64,000 nucleotides of DNA from Mesorhizobium sp. WSM3859. Lineage in GTDB: Bacteria; Pseudomonadota; Alphaproteobacteria; Rhizobiales; Rhizobiaceae. Shown here piece by piece: positions 46,651-55,471 of the stretch. Position 1 is the stretch's first letter, and every line of letters starts with the position of its first letter. The stretch is from contig NZ_NSGG01000003.1 of NCBI RefSeq assembly GCF_002295065.1, positions 372,001 to 436,000 on the forward strand, given 5' to 3'. The notes under the pieces are model-generated. The model was given only the letters and a program-made list of their open reading frames with translations. It was not told the origin of the DNA and searched no databases. The position numbers were made by a program, and so were the translations under genes.

Positions 46651-47727
46651 ATGAAATCCATGCTTCGCCGCCTTGTCCTTGCTGCTGTCGTCACCGTCGG
46701 CACGGGCACCGCCTATGCGCTTGCGGAAGGCGGCGGCGACCTGGTCGTCTTCGACTGGTCCGGCTACGAGGACCCGCTTCTGCATCCGGCCTACACCGCC
46801 AAACATGGCGCGGAGCCGACCTTCTCCTTCTTCGGCGACGAGGACGAGGCGTTCGAGAAGATGCGCGCCGGCTTCAAGGCCGATATCGCGCATCCCTGCT
46901 CGCAAAGCGTGGTGAAATGGCGCGAGGCCGGGTTGCTGCAGCCGCTCGACACCTCGAGGATCGCCGGTTGGAAGGACCTCAATCCCGGCATCATGGCGAT
47001 GAAGGACCTCGCCACCACCGCCGACGGCAAGGCCTGGTTCATGCCCTTCGACTGGGGCAACACCTCGCTGCTCTACCGCACCGACAAGGTGACGGCGGAT
47101 GAGGCGCAGTCGCTGAAGATCTTCGCCGACCCGAAGTTCAAGGGCCGCGTCACCATCGGCGACAATGTCGACGACGCCTATGCGCTGGCGAGCCTGGTCA
47201 TCGGGCTGAAGGACTGGACCAAGATGACCGACGAGCAGTTCAGCCAAGCCTCCGCTTTCCTGCGCGACGTGCACAAGAATGTCCGCTTCTACTGGACCGA
47301 CGACACCGATCTCAACCAGGCCTTCACGGGCAACGAAGTCGACCTGGTCTGGGGCTGGAACGAGACCTATGTGACGCTGAAGGGGCAGGGCCTGCCGATC
47401 GCCATGAACCGCGACACCAAGGAAGGCATCTCGACCTGGGTGTGCGGTTATGTGCTGCTCAAGGATGCGCCGGGCAAGCTCGACCAGGCCTATGATTTTC
47501 TGAGCGCCGTCAACGCGCCGGGTGTTTCGGAGTATATGGTGAAGACCTTCGGCTACGGGCACGGCAACAGCGGCGGCATGGCGGCGATGGACCAGAAGCT
47601 GCTCAGCGACCGCGGCTTCGACAATCTCGACAAGTTCCTCGACAAGACGCTGTTCCAGCAGCCGGTTGCGCCGGACCTCAAGCAGCGCATGGTCGCGGAG
47701 TTCGAGAAGATCAAGGCCGGCTATTGA
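46651..47727 (+). CDS. Polyamine-type ABC transporter binding protein (copy 2)
   Basis: A 358-residue paralogue of the protein at 45150, with the signal peptide ending near ALA-25 and matching runs such as VVFDWSGYEDP, FFGDEDEAFEK, HPCSQSVVKWREAGLLQPLD and GRVTIGDNVDDAYALASL. Differences cluster in the ligand-facing part (WGNTSLLYRTDKV against WGDTQLTYNSDKI). Tandem duplication with change of specificity is likely. Its stop overlaps the TTG start of the amine oxidase. Confidence 0.9.
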   Translation: MKSMLRRLVLAAVVTVGTGTAYALAEGGGDLVVFDWSGYEDPLLHPAYTAKHGAEPTFSFFGDEDEAFEKMRAGFKADIAHPCSQSVVKWREAGLLQPLDTSRIAGWKDLNPGIMAMKDLATTADGKAWFMPFDWGNTSLLYRTDKVTADEAQSLKIFADPKFKGRVTIGDNVDDAYALASLVIGLKDWTKMTDEQFSQASAFLRDVHKNVRFYWTDDTDLNQAFTGNEVDLVWGWNETYVTLKGQGLPIAMNRDTKEGISTWVCGYVLLKDAPGKLDQAYDFLSAVNAPGVSEYMVKTFGYGHGNSGGMAAMDQKLLSDRGFDNLDKFLDKTLFQQPVAPDLKQRMVAEFEKIKAGY

Positions 47728-49022
47728 GCAGCATCATTGAAAGAACCGACGTCGTCATCGTCGGCGCCGGCTTCACCGGCCTGTCCGCCGCTCTCGAATC
47801 GAAGCGCGCCGGTATCGATTTCCTTGTGCTGGAGGCGCGAGACCGCGTCGGCGGCAGGGTGGAGGCTGTCCGCAACGGGCTCGGCGAGCTGATCGACAGC
47901 GGTGGCCAGTTCCTGTGCGTGGATATGCCCCAAGTGATGGCGCTGGCCAAGGCGCGCGGCAAGACTTTCGTCGAGACCTATATCGAAGGCGAGTTCATCA
48001 CCCATCCGTCGATGACGCCGGCGCGGGCGGAGCGGACCTATCATGTCTCGATGGCGATCCGCGAGCGTATGAACCGGATCGATCCGGGCGATCCGGCGAT
48101 TGCCGGGCTGACCGTAGCCGATTGGCTGGAACGCCAGCACGATGAGCCTGACGCCAAGGCCGCTTTTCGCTCGCTGGTCGAGGGCCTGTGGTGCCTGGCG
48201 GCGGACAAAGTGCCGCTCTGGTACCTGATCGACAATGACCGCCGCATCACCAACGAGGTGTTCGAGCTGCAGTATTTTCTGGGCGACACGATGCAGTCGC
48301 TGGCCGACGATCTTGCCGGCGACCTCGCCGACCGGTTGCGGCTCGGCGAAGCCGCGACGCGGATCGAGCATGGGCCGCAAGGCGTTCGCGTCGTGTCGGC
48401 CCGCGGGGTCATCGAAGCGCGCGAGGTTCTGATCGCGCTGCCGCCGGCGACGGCCGCCAAGCTCGACTTTGCGCCTGCCCTGCCTGCCGAGCTTGCAAGC
48501 GCGCTCGGCGTCTGGGAGAGCGGCGCGGTGATCAAGATCCTGGTGCGCTACGCAAAGCCGTTCTGGCGCGAGCGGGGCCTGTGCGGCATGGTCATGTGGC
48601 GCGACCAGCCGGGGCTGTTTGCCTGCGACGCCAGCAAGGATGCCGATCACGCGGCGCTTGTGGTGTTTGTCGGCGGGCCGCTGGCGCTGCGCTGGCATCC
48701 ACTCGGCGAGGCGGCATTGCAGGCGGAAATCACCGCGAGGCTTGTCCAGGCGCTCGGCCCGCAGGCCGCCGACATCGTCGATTTCAGCGCGCGTGACTGG
48801 ACGCATGACCGCTGGAGCGGTGGCGCCTATAGCGATCTCATCATCGATGTCACGGCGCGCGATGCCGAGCGTGTGATCCTCGCCGGCGCGCCGCCGGTCC
48901 ATTTCGCCGCTTCGGAAATCTCGCCGTCTTTCCCGGGCTATGTCGAAGGCGCGATCGTCGCCGGGCGCGTCGCTGCTGGCAAGATTCAGTCGGCCATCGC
49001 CACCAGGGCCTCGGGATCGTAG
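47724..49022 (+). CDS. Flavin-containing amine oxidase
   Basis: A 432-residue flavoenzyme. FAD motif VVIVGAGFTGLSAALESKRAG, GG-motif EARDRVGGRVEAVRNG, and C-terminal AGAPPVHFAASEISPSFPGYVEGA typical of monoamine/polyamine oxidases. It would oxidise the amine group of an imported substrate to an aldehyde. The start is TTG 47724, overlapping the binding-protein stop, so expression is coupled. The 3' end overlaps the convergent ABC ATPase gene by 37 bp. Confidence 0.87.
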   Translation: MSSIIERTDVVIVGAGFTGLSAALESKRAGIDFLVLEARDRVGGRVEAVRNGLGELIDSGGQFLCVDMPQVMALAKARGKTFVETYIEGEFITHPSMTPARAERTYHVSMAIRERMNRIDPGDPAIAGLTVADWLERQHDEPDAKAAFRSLVEGLWCLAADKVPLWYLIDNDRRITNEVFELQYFLGDTMQSLADDLAGDLADRLRLGEAATRIEHGPQGVRVVSARGVIEAREVLIALPPATAAKLDFAPALPAELASALGVWESGAVIKILVRYAKPFWRERGLCGMVMWRDQPGLFACDASKDADHAALVVFVGGPLALRWHPLGEAALQAEITARLVQALGPQAADIVDFSARDWTHDRWSGGAYSDLIIDVTARDAERVILAGAPPVHFAASEISPSFPGYVEGAIVAGRVAAGKIQSAIATRASGS

Positions 49023-50104
49023 GCGAGGCGGATCGGCGCGCCGACCGGAATGTCGTCGGCGCCGAAATCGTTGGTCTCGGTCACCGAGAGCGGTTTTTCG
49101 AGCCCCGGTATCTCGACGATCAGATGGGTGATCTCGCCGAAATAGTGGCGCTCCACCACCTTGCCCGCCACCTCGAATTTCGCCGACGCATTGTCCCACA
49201 GAACGCGCAGGCGTTCCGGACGGATGCCAAGCGTCGCCGCGCCGCCATTGCGCACGAAAGCCTTCGGCTTGTCGGTCCTGACGCGGCCGAAGCCCAGCGT
49301 GTCGAGCAGCAGTGAAGCGCCGTTCTCCTCGACGATCTCGGCCTTGACGAAGTTCATGCCGCCGAGGAAGTCGGCGACCTGGCGATTGACCGGGCGCTGG
49401 TAGATCTCCTTGGGCGAGGCGACCTGCGCGATGCGGCCGCCGAACATCACGGCGATGCGGTCCGACATCGCCAAAGCCTCGTACTGGTCGTGGGTGACCA
49501 ATACGAAGGTGATGCCGACCGCCTGCTGCAAGCGGCGCAGTTCGACCTGCATCTGCCCGCGCAATTTCTTGTCGAGCGCCGAAAGTGGCTCGTCGAGCAG
49601 CAGCACCTTGGGCCGCATCACCAGCGCGCGGGCAAGCGCGACACGCTGGCGCTGGCCGCCGGAGAGCTCGGTCGCGCGTCGCTTGCCGAGGCCGGTCAGC
49701 GAGACCTGCGCCAGCGCCTCCTCGACGCGGCGCTTTTCCTCGCCGGCCGCCAGCTTCAGACGCTTCAGCCCATAGGCGACGTTCTGCTCGACATTGAGAT
49801 GCGGGAAGATCGCGTAGCTCTGGAAGACCATGTTGGTCGGCCGTCGGTTGGCGGGGATGCCGTCCATCGGCTGGCCGTCGACGGCGATCAAGCCGCTGGT
49901 CGGCGTGTCGAAGCCGGCGATCATGCGCAACAGCGTGGTCTTGCCGCAGCCCGAGGGCCCGAGCAGCGAGAAGAACTCGCCTTCGCGGATCGCCAGCGAG
50001 GCGTTGTCCAGCGCCTTGAACGATCCGTAGCTGCGGGTGACGTCGCGGATGTCGATCATGGTGCGATCCGATTGGATACGCTCGGATTGGACGCGCTCAA
50101 GCAT
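48986..50104 (-). CDS. ABC transporter ATPase, PotA-like
   Basis: A 372-residue ATPase with a TOBE-type C-domain. Walker A GPSGCGKTT, signature LSGGQRQRVALAR, Walker B VLLLDEPLSALD, and switch His in VTHDQYEALAMSDR. ATG 50104 overlaps the end of the permease gene. With the two permeases it forms a complete type I importer of the polyamine/opine class. It is convergent with the amine oxidase. Confidence 0.92.
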   Translation of the reverse strand: MLERVQSERIQSDRTMIDIRDVTRSYGSFKALDNASLAIREGEFFSLLGPSGCGKTTLLRMIAGFDTPTSGLIAVDGQPMDGIPANRRPTNMVFQSYAIFPHLNVEQNVAYGLKRLKLAAGEEKRRVEEALAQVSLTGLGKRRATELSGGQRQRVALARALVMRPKVLLLDEPLSALDKKLRGQMQVELRRLQQAVGITFVLVTHDQYEALAMSDRIAVMFGGRIAQVASPKEIYQRPVNRQVADFLGGMNFVKAEIVEENGASLLLDTLGFGRVRTDKPKAFVRNGGAATLGIRPERLRVLWDNASAKFEVAGKVVERHYFGEITHLIVEIPGLEKPLSVTETNDFGADDIPVGAPIRLAYDPEALVAMAD

Positions 50105-50918
50105 AGAGGCCTCCCTCGTTCTGGGTGCGTCTCGCCGCGCGGCGGCGCAGGATTTCGGCAATCGTCATCAGCACGAAGGATGCGAAAAGCAGCAAGGTGC
50201 CGAGCGCCAGCACGCCGGGAAGCTTGGCCGCGAAGCGCAACTGGCCCCAGATGTAGATCGGCAGTGTCGCCTCGGTGCCGGTGAGGAAGAAGGCGATGAT
50301 GAATTCGTCAAGCGAGATGGTGAAGCAGACCAGCAGGCTGGAGATGATCGCCGGCGCGACCATCGGCAGCGTCACGCGCCGGAAGGTGCCGAAGGCGCTC
50401 TCGCCGAGATCGGCGGAAGCCTCCTCCAGGCTGCGGTCGAAACCCTCGAAGCCGGAGGTCAGCACGGTCATCGAATAGGGGATGCAGACCAGAACATGGC
50501 CGAGCACCACGGTGAGCAGCGACAGGCTGAGGCCCAGCTGCAGCATGACCAGCAGCATCGAGATTGCGACGATCACTTCCGGCAGCACCAGCGGCGCCAT
50601 GATCAGCCCGTTGATGGCGCGGCGGCCCGGGTAGCGGTAGCGGGTGATCGAGCGGGCGGCGAGGATGCCCAGCACCGTCGACAGGATCGAGGCGGAGACG
50701 CCGACGATCAGGCTGTTCCAGGTCGCGTCGATCAGCGCCGGCGTTTTCGGCAGGTCCTCGTACCAGTGTAAGGTCACGCCCGAGAGCGGGAATTTCGGTG
50801 TCGCCGCCGTGTTGATCGAGAAGATCGGCAGGAAGATCACCGGCAGATAAAGGAACAGGATGTAGAGCGTGGCGTAGCTCGACAGCCATCCAGGCAGAAA
50901 ACGTCTTGTCGCTGTCAT
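50097..50918 (-). CDS. ABC transporter permease, PotC-like
   Basis: A 273-residue permease with six spans. The EAA loop is SLEEASADLGESAFGTFRRVTLPMVAP. ATG 50918 overlaps the stop of the first permease by four bases. Inner-membrane half of the importer. Confidence 0.92.
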   Translation of the reverse strand: MTATRRFLPGWLSSYATLYILFLYLPVIFLPIFSINTAATPKFPLSGVTLHWYEDLPKTPALIDATWNSLIVGVSASILSTVLGILAARSITRYRYPGRRAINGLIMAPLVLPEVIVAISMLLVMLQLGLSLSLLTVVLGHVLVCIPYSMTVLTSGFEGFDRSLEEASADLGESAFGTFRRVTLPMVAPAIISSLLVCFTISLDEFIIAFFLTGTEATLPIYIWGQLRFAAKLPGVLALGTLLLFASFVLMTIAEILRRRAARRTQNEGGLYA

Positions 50919-51832
50919 CGTGCCAGCCTCTGCAAGGCGCGGATGACCAGCACGGTGGCGCCAGCCATCAGCGAGACGATGATCATCGTGGTGACGGAGA
51001 GCGCGGCGCCCAGCGGCCAATTCGACGCCTTGCCGAACTGCGCCTGGATGGTGTTGGCGATCATGACGCCGTCCTTGCCGCCGACAAGCTTCGGCGTGAC
51101 ATAGTCGCCGACGGTCGGGATCATGACGATCAGCGCCGCCGATATGACGCCGGGCGCGGACAGCGGCAGGGTCACGCGCAGGAAAGAGCGCAGCGGCCCG
51201 TCGCCGAGGTCGGTTGCCGCTTCGACCAGGGTTCGGTCGACCTTCTCCAGCGAAACGAAGATCGGCAGGATGGCGAAGGTCGCCCAGGCATGGGTGAGCG
51301 TGATGATAACGGCGGTGGAATTATAGAGCAGCGCGTCCGACGGCTCGCTGATGATGCCAAGGCCCATCAGACCGGAATTCAAGACGCCATTGTAGCCGAG
51401 GATCACCTTCCACGACATCACACGCAGCAGGTAGCTCGTCCAGAACGGGATGGTGATGAGGAACAGCCACAGACTCTTGTGGCGGCCGCCATGGAAGGAA
51501 ATGAAATAGGCGATCGGGTAGGCGAGCGCCACCGTCAACAGGCTAACCGTCAGCGAGATGTAAAGCGAGCGCCAGAGCAGGTCGCGGTAGATCGGCTCGG
51601 TCAGCGCGATCCGATAATTCTCCAGCGTGAAGGTGTGGTCGATGGTGAGGTAGTTCTGCGTCCAGAAAGAATGGGCGATGACGACCAGGATCGGCAGGAC
51701 GAGAAGAATAAGGGCGTAGACGAAGGTGGGACTGATCAGGGCAAAGCCCTGAACGGCTTCCGATTGCAGAAGGGGATTTCGTCTGGCCCCCGCTATGCGC
51801 AACGGGGGCGACCCTTCCGCGGCAACCGTCAT
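50915..51832 (-). CDS. ABC transporter permease, PotB-like
   Basis: A 305-residue permease with six spans, the first at about 30-50, and the EAA loop TLVEAATDLGDGPLRSFLRV. GDYVTPKLVGG is typical of PotB. ATG 51832 is preferred; an in-frame ATG exists at 51895. First gene of the transporter operon, with a TTGAA-N6-TTCAA site about 190 bp upstream shared with the divergent aminotransferase. Confidence 0.92.
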   Translation of the reverse strand: MTVAAEGSPPLRIAGARRNPLLQSEAVQGFALISPTFVYALILLVLPILVVIAHSFWTQNYLTIDHTFTLENYRIALTEPIYRDLLWRSLYISLTVSLLTVALAYPIAYFISFHGGRHKSLWLFLITIPFWTSYLLRVMSWKVILGYNGVLNSGLMGLGIISEPSDALLYNSTAVIITLTHAWATFAILPIFVSLEKVDRTLVEAATDLGDGPLRSFLRVTLPLSAPGVISAALIVMIPTVGDYVTPKLVGGKDGVMIANTIQAQFGKASNWPLGAALSVTTMIIVSLMAGATVLVIRALQRLAR

Positions 51833-52017
51833 TGCAGCGCTCCAGGCGTGACTTCGGTAGCTGGCTCGGACTGTCCCGCCATGCGGCCTTCCCATTCTAC
51901 CGCCGGCTGCCTGTTCCCGATTTATGCTTGAAGCGCGATGGCTCCCTGGCTTGCCGACATTCTTTCATCATGAGCGCATCCGCCGATTGAAATCAAGCGC
52001 TATTTCTGCAATATTGA

Positions 52018-52033
52018 TTGAACGAACATTCAA
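52018..52033. promoter_or_regulatory. TTGAA-N6-TTCAA operator, site 2
   Basis: TTGAACGAACATTCAA lies between the divergent transporter operon and the aminotransferase gene, about 90 bp before the latter. It has the same half-sites and spacing as the sites at 43498 and 55022. Confidence 0.7.
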
Positions 52034-52121
52034 AATGAAGTGCTGAAAAGCCGAATTTCCCTGGTTTTCCGCGCTGTTTGATGTGCGGCAAATTTCTGCA
52101 ACCCGATGATGTGAGGCGAAG

Positions 52122-53540
52122 ATGGCGGCTCAAAGCAAGGTCAACGCGAACGAATTGATCGAGCCCGGCGACGACAACGCGGTCGAGCTCGCCAAGCGCC
52201 ATCTCGTCCAGCCTTGGCCCTTTGCCGGCTCGGTCGGCGCCGAGGCGCGCACGCTGATCGGCGAGGGCGACGGCATCTACATCACCGACGCCGCGGGCAA
52301 GCGGCTGATCGACGGCCCGGCCGGCATGTGGTGCATCAATGTCGGGCATCGCCGCGAGGAGCTGGCCAAGGCCATGTACGACCAGGCGATGGCGCTCTCC
52401 TACAACACGCCCTGGTATACGATGAACGCGCCCTCGGTCGAACTCGCGCGGCGCATTGCCGATGCCGCGCCCGGCGACCTCAGCCACACCTTCTTCACCA
52501 CCGGCGGCTCGTCGGCGGTGGAGACGGCGCTGCGCTTCATGCAGTTCTACAACAATGTGCGCGGACGGCCGGAGAAAAAGCTGATCCTCAGCCGCGGCGG
52601 CGCCTATCACGGTTCGACCTATCTCTCGGCCTCGCTCAACGGCCGTCCGCGCGATCACGACTGGATGGACGGCGCAAGCGATCTGGTGATCAAGCTCTCC
52701 TCGCCCGATCCGTTCCGCCGGCCGAAGGGCATGAGCGTTGCAGCCTTCACCGACTTCCTGGTCGACCAGTTCCGCGACACGATCGCGCGCGTCGGCGCGG
52801 AGCGCATCGGCGCCTTTGTCGGCGAGCCGGTGCAGGCTTCCGGAGGCGTCATCGTGCCGCCGGACGGGTGTCTGAAGCGCATCCGCGAGATCTGCCGCGA
52901 CAATGGCATCCTCTATGTCTCGGACGAGGTGGTCACCGGCTTCGGACGGCTCGGGCATGTGTTTGCCTCGGGTGACGTGTTCGGCATCGATCCGGACATG
53001 ATCACCTTCGCCAAGGGCGTCACGTCAGGCTATTTCCCGCTCGGCGGCGTCATCATCTCGAAACGGCTGCTGGAAGAACTGCGCCGCTCCAACCATCCGG
53101 ACGCGATGTTCGGCCATGGCCTCACCTACACCAGCCACCCGATCGGCTGCGCGGTGGCGCTGAAGAACCTCGACCTGCTGGAAGAGGGCGTACTTCAACA
53201 CACGCGCGAGATCGCGCCCTATTTCCAGGCGCGGTTGAAGACGCTGGAAGAGCTGCCGCTGGTCGGCGAGGTGCGCGGCCTCGGCCTGATGGCTTGCGTC
53301 GAATGCGTCGCCGACCGCGAAAGCAAGGACCCGCTGCAGCTCGACAAGAATGTCGGCAAACGCATCGACGCGCATTGCCACGAACTCGGCCTTCTGGTGC
53401 GGCCGCTGATCAACATGTGCGTGATGTCGCCGCCGCTGATCATCACCAAGGAGCAGGTCGACGACATGGTGGCAATCCTGCGCGAGGGGATTTCGCGGAC
53501 GATGGATGATTTGAGGAAAGAAGGGGTGTGGCACGGGTGA
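52122..53540 (+). CDS. Class III aminotransferase (omega-amine/beta-alanine type)
   Basis: A 472-residue PLP enzyme. Motifs: GPAGMWCINVGHRREE, FFTTGGSSAVETALRF, GAYHGSTYLSASL, GEPVQASGGVIVPP, the Asp in LYVSDEVVTGFGRLG, and the Schiff-base Lys near residue 298 in FAKGVTSGYFPLGG. This is the group that transfers amino groups from putrescine, taurine, beta-alanine and related amines to pyruvate. It would remove the amine group of an imported compound. ATG 52122 follows GTGAGGCGAAG. Confidence 0.9.
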   Translation: MAAQSKVNANELIEPGDDNAVELAKRHLVQPWPFAGSVGAEARTLIGEGDGIYITDAAGKRLIDGPAGMWCINVGHRREELAKAMYDQAMALSYNTPWYTMNAPSVELARRIADAAPGDLSHTFFTTGGSSAVETALRFMQFYNNVRGRPEKKLILSRGGAYHGSTYLSASLNGRPRDHDWMDGASDLVIKLSSPDPFRRPKGMSVAAFTDFLVDQFRDTIARVGAERIGAFVGEPVQASGGVIVPPDGCLKRIREICRDNGILYVSDEVVTGFGRLGHVFASGDVFGIDPDMITFAKGVTSGYFPLGGVIISKRLLEELRRSNHPDAMFGHGLTYTSHPIGCAVALKNLDLLEEGVLQHTREIAPYFQARLKTLEELPLVGEVRGLGLMACVECVADRESKDPLQLDKNVGKRIDAHCHELGLLVRPLINMCVMSPPLIITKEQVDDMVAILREGISRTMDDLRKEGVWHG

Positions 53541-53546
53541 TTAGCT

Positions 53547-53803
53547 CTTCCTTCTCCCCGTTTCACGGGGAGAAGGTGCCGGCAGGCGGATGAGGGGCGG
53601 CGCCGACGTTGGCGGCTGGCCGCGCCGAATGAATTTATCCGTATGAGGTGATGATCTCACCAGGCGGCGCAGCGCGGGCTTACGATATTTTAGTCGAAGA
53701 TAGCTTTCTGAGCTTGCGGGCAGCCAATCGCGGGACGCCGGCGCTGCCCCTCATCCGCCCTTCGGCACCTTCTCCCCGTGGAACGGGGAGAAGGCAGAGC
53801 TCA
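53547..53803. repeat. Rhizobial mosaic repeat (family 3), copy 4
   Basis: Terminal hairpins CCTTCTCCCCGTTTCACGGG and CTTCTCCCCGTGGAACGGGG, with GGCGGATGAGGGGCGGCG and GCTGCCCCTCATCCGCC as inner arms. About 100 bp of unrelated sequence lies in the middle, so the palindrome is split. It separates the convergent aminotransferase and Rieske genes. Confidence 0.75.
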
Positions 53804-55003
53804 TCCCCTCGACCTCAGCGCGTCGTTCAATCCCCACATGTCCTTTTCCTCTGGCGCCGTCTCCAGGTTCAGCACCGGGACCTGCCTGCGCAAATGGTCG
53901 TGGTGGGTGCGCACGCCATACTCCAAATCCGACAAGTAGAAGCCTTCAAAAGCCTCCGACAGCATGGATTCGTTCGACCAGACCGAAAGCTGTACGTCCT
54001 CGTTCATCGTGTCGCGGTCGATGCGGTAGGCGAGATAGCGCGCCGCCGCCTGTTCGCGGGTCTCGTCCTTGTAGCGGTAGATGGCGCCGCGCAGCAGCGT
54101 CTCGCCGGTGGACAATGGGAACTCCTGATAGAATTGCACGGATTCCGGCATGATCGACAACGCGTTGTTGGGGAAGATGCCGTAGTAGATCCAGGCCTTG
54201 CGCAGATGCTCCGGCAGATGCGTGGCCTCAGGCGCAAGCTTGATGTACTCGCGCACGCTCCAGCGCCGGCCGGCATGCGGATTGTAGGTGGCGAAGGACC
54301 GCGACACGCCGTTGATGAAGGGCTCGTCGAAATAGGTCGCGCCGTAGAGGTCCTGCAGCGCCGGATGAGCCATGGCGACGTGGTAGCCTTCATTGTCGAC
54401 GTCGCGCACCGACTTCCAGTTGACTGGCGATTTCTGGGTCCAGATGCCCCAGGACGGCACCATATCGGCGATGTTGTAATGCGCCATCTCGGCTTCGATG
54501 GGCTTCAAGAGTTCGGCCACCGAAGGCTGCGGGCCGCCCTTGCGGAAGCGGGTGAAGATGAAGCCCATCCAGATTTCGACATCGAGCGGCATCAGGCCGA
54601 ATTCGGTCTTGTCGAGCTCGGGGAAGGAGCGCGGACGGGCAGCGCCGCGCAGCGTGCCGTCGAGATTGTAGACCCAGCCGTGGAATGGGCACACCAGCGC
54701 GTTCTTGCAGCTGCCCTGGCTGTCGGCCACGACGCGGCTGCCGCGGTGGCGGCACATGTTGTTGAAGGCGCGCACGACGCCGTCCTTGCCGCGCACGATC
54801 AGCGCGCGCTCGCCGATGACGTCCATGGTCAGATAGTCGCCTGGATTCGGCACGTCGGAGACATGGCCGGCGATCTGCCAGTGATCGCGGAAGACGTATT
54901 CCTTCTCGAGCTCGAGAAGGGCGTTGGAGTGATAACTCCACCCCGGCAAACCCCGCCGGTCCCAATCATTGGGGATCGCCACGTCACGGAGGTGCGGGTT
55001 CAT
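53801..55003 (-). CDS. Rieske non-haem iron oxygenase, alpha subunit
   Basis: A 400-residue oxygenase. The Rieske centre uses Cys 84/His 86 (CRHRG) and Cys 105/His 108 (CPFHGW). The catalytic iron site is in DNEGYHVAMAHP (His 208 and 213). This class hydroxylates rings or removes N-methyl groups, as in glycine betaine, carnitine and stachydrine monooxygenases. No reductase or ferredoxin gene is adjacent, so electrons must come from elsewhere. ATG 55003 with AAGAAGAG is preferred; the start at 55033 lies inside the operator palindrome. Confidence 0.88.
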   Translation of the reverse strand: MNPHLRDVAIPNDWDRRGLPGWSYHSNALLELEKEYVFRDHWQIAGHVSDVPNPGDYLTMDVIGERALIVRGKDGVVRAFNNMCRHRGSRVVADSQGSCKNALVCPFHGWVYNLDGTLRGAARPRSFPELDKTEFGLMPLDVEIWMGFIFTRFRKGGPQPSVAELLKPIEAEMAHYNIADMVPSWGIWTQKSPVNWKSVRDVDNEGYHVAMAHPALQDLYGATYFDEPFINGVSRSFATYNPHAGRRWSVREYIKLAPEATHLPEHLRKAWIYYGIFPNNALSIMPESVQFYQEFPLSTGETLLRGAIYRYKDETREQAAARYLAYRIDRDTMNEDVQLSVWSNESMLSEAFEGFYLSDLEYGVRTHHDHLRRQVPVLNLETAPEEKDMWGLNDALRSRG

Positions 55004-55021
55004 CGGAATGCTCTTCTTTTG

Positions 55022-55037
55022 TTGAATACTCATTCAA
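55022..55037. promoter_or_regulatory. TTGAA-N6-TTCAA operator, site 3
   Basis: TTGAATACTCATTCAA lies 19 bp before the Rieske gene start, where a bound repressor would block transcription. It matches sites 1 and 2. Confidence 0.7.
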
Positions 55038-55471
55038 TATAGACATATTTATCATTGAAACGCAACGGTTTGCGGAAATATGGAAATTCCGTGGCGGCAG
55101 GTTCTACCTCGCCTGGACCGGAAAAATCCCGGGAAATCCGGGCCTTAATCGGGGAAGCGGAACAGCGATTGTGAGCGCGCACAGCGGTCTCGAAGAAGGC
55201 CCGTCTCGATGGATTGCGAGGCGGGCGGCAACGCCGCCGAGGTGGCTGATCCCGGCAGGCTTGTGTGAGGTCGTTTACAGTCGGCCGGCCGCGACAGGTG
55301 GCATTATCTGCGTCGACCAGCTTCGAACCAAGGAATGGTTGCGGCAGGGCGAGAATGCCGAGCGCTGTTTCAATCCTGTTACAGAGTCGGCCGCAGCCAA
55401 TATCCTGTTGTTACCCGGTGCAATTAAGTTCGTTTCATAGCCAAAAAGAAAGATAATGAAGGGACCGACCG
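55038..55471. other. Gap with no convincing gene
   Basis: About 430 bp. A frame at 55171-55440 starts with GTG and has no family likeness or clear ribosome site. The stretch should hold the promoters of the Rieske gene (leftward) and of the small exported protein (rightward); no strong consensus is seen. Confidence 0.4.

Noticed and set aside
50906..51931. 341-residue plus-strand open frame
   Set aside because: It is the shadow of the PotB-like permease, which has clear membrane spans and an EAA loop.
36583..53803. Mosaic repeats as a CRISPR array
   Set aside because: The repeated units are palindromic, single and far apart, with no regular spacers and no cas genes.
53801..55033. Longer start of the Rieske oxygenase at 55033
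   Set aside because: That start codon falls inside the TTGAA-N6-TTCAA palindrome, while ATG 55003 has a ribosome site in front of it.
55171..55440. 89-residue plus-strand frame
   Set aside because: GTG start without a ribosome site, mixed composition and no homology pattern; treated as non-coding.
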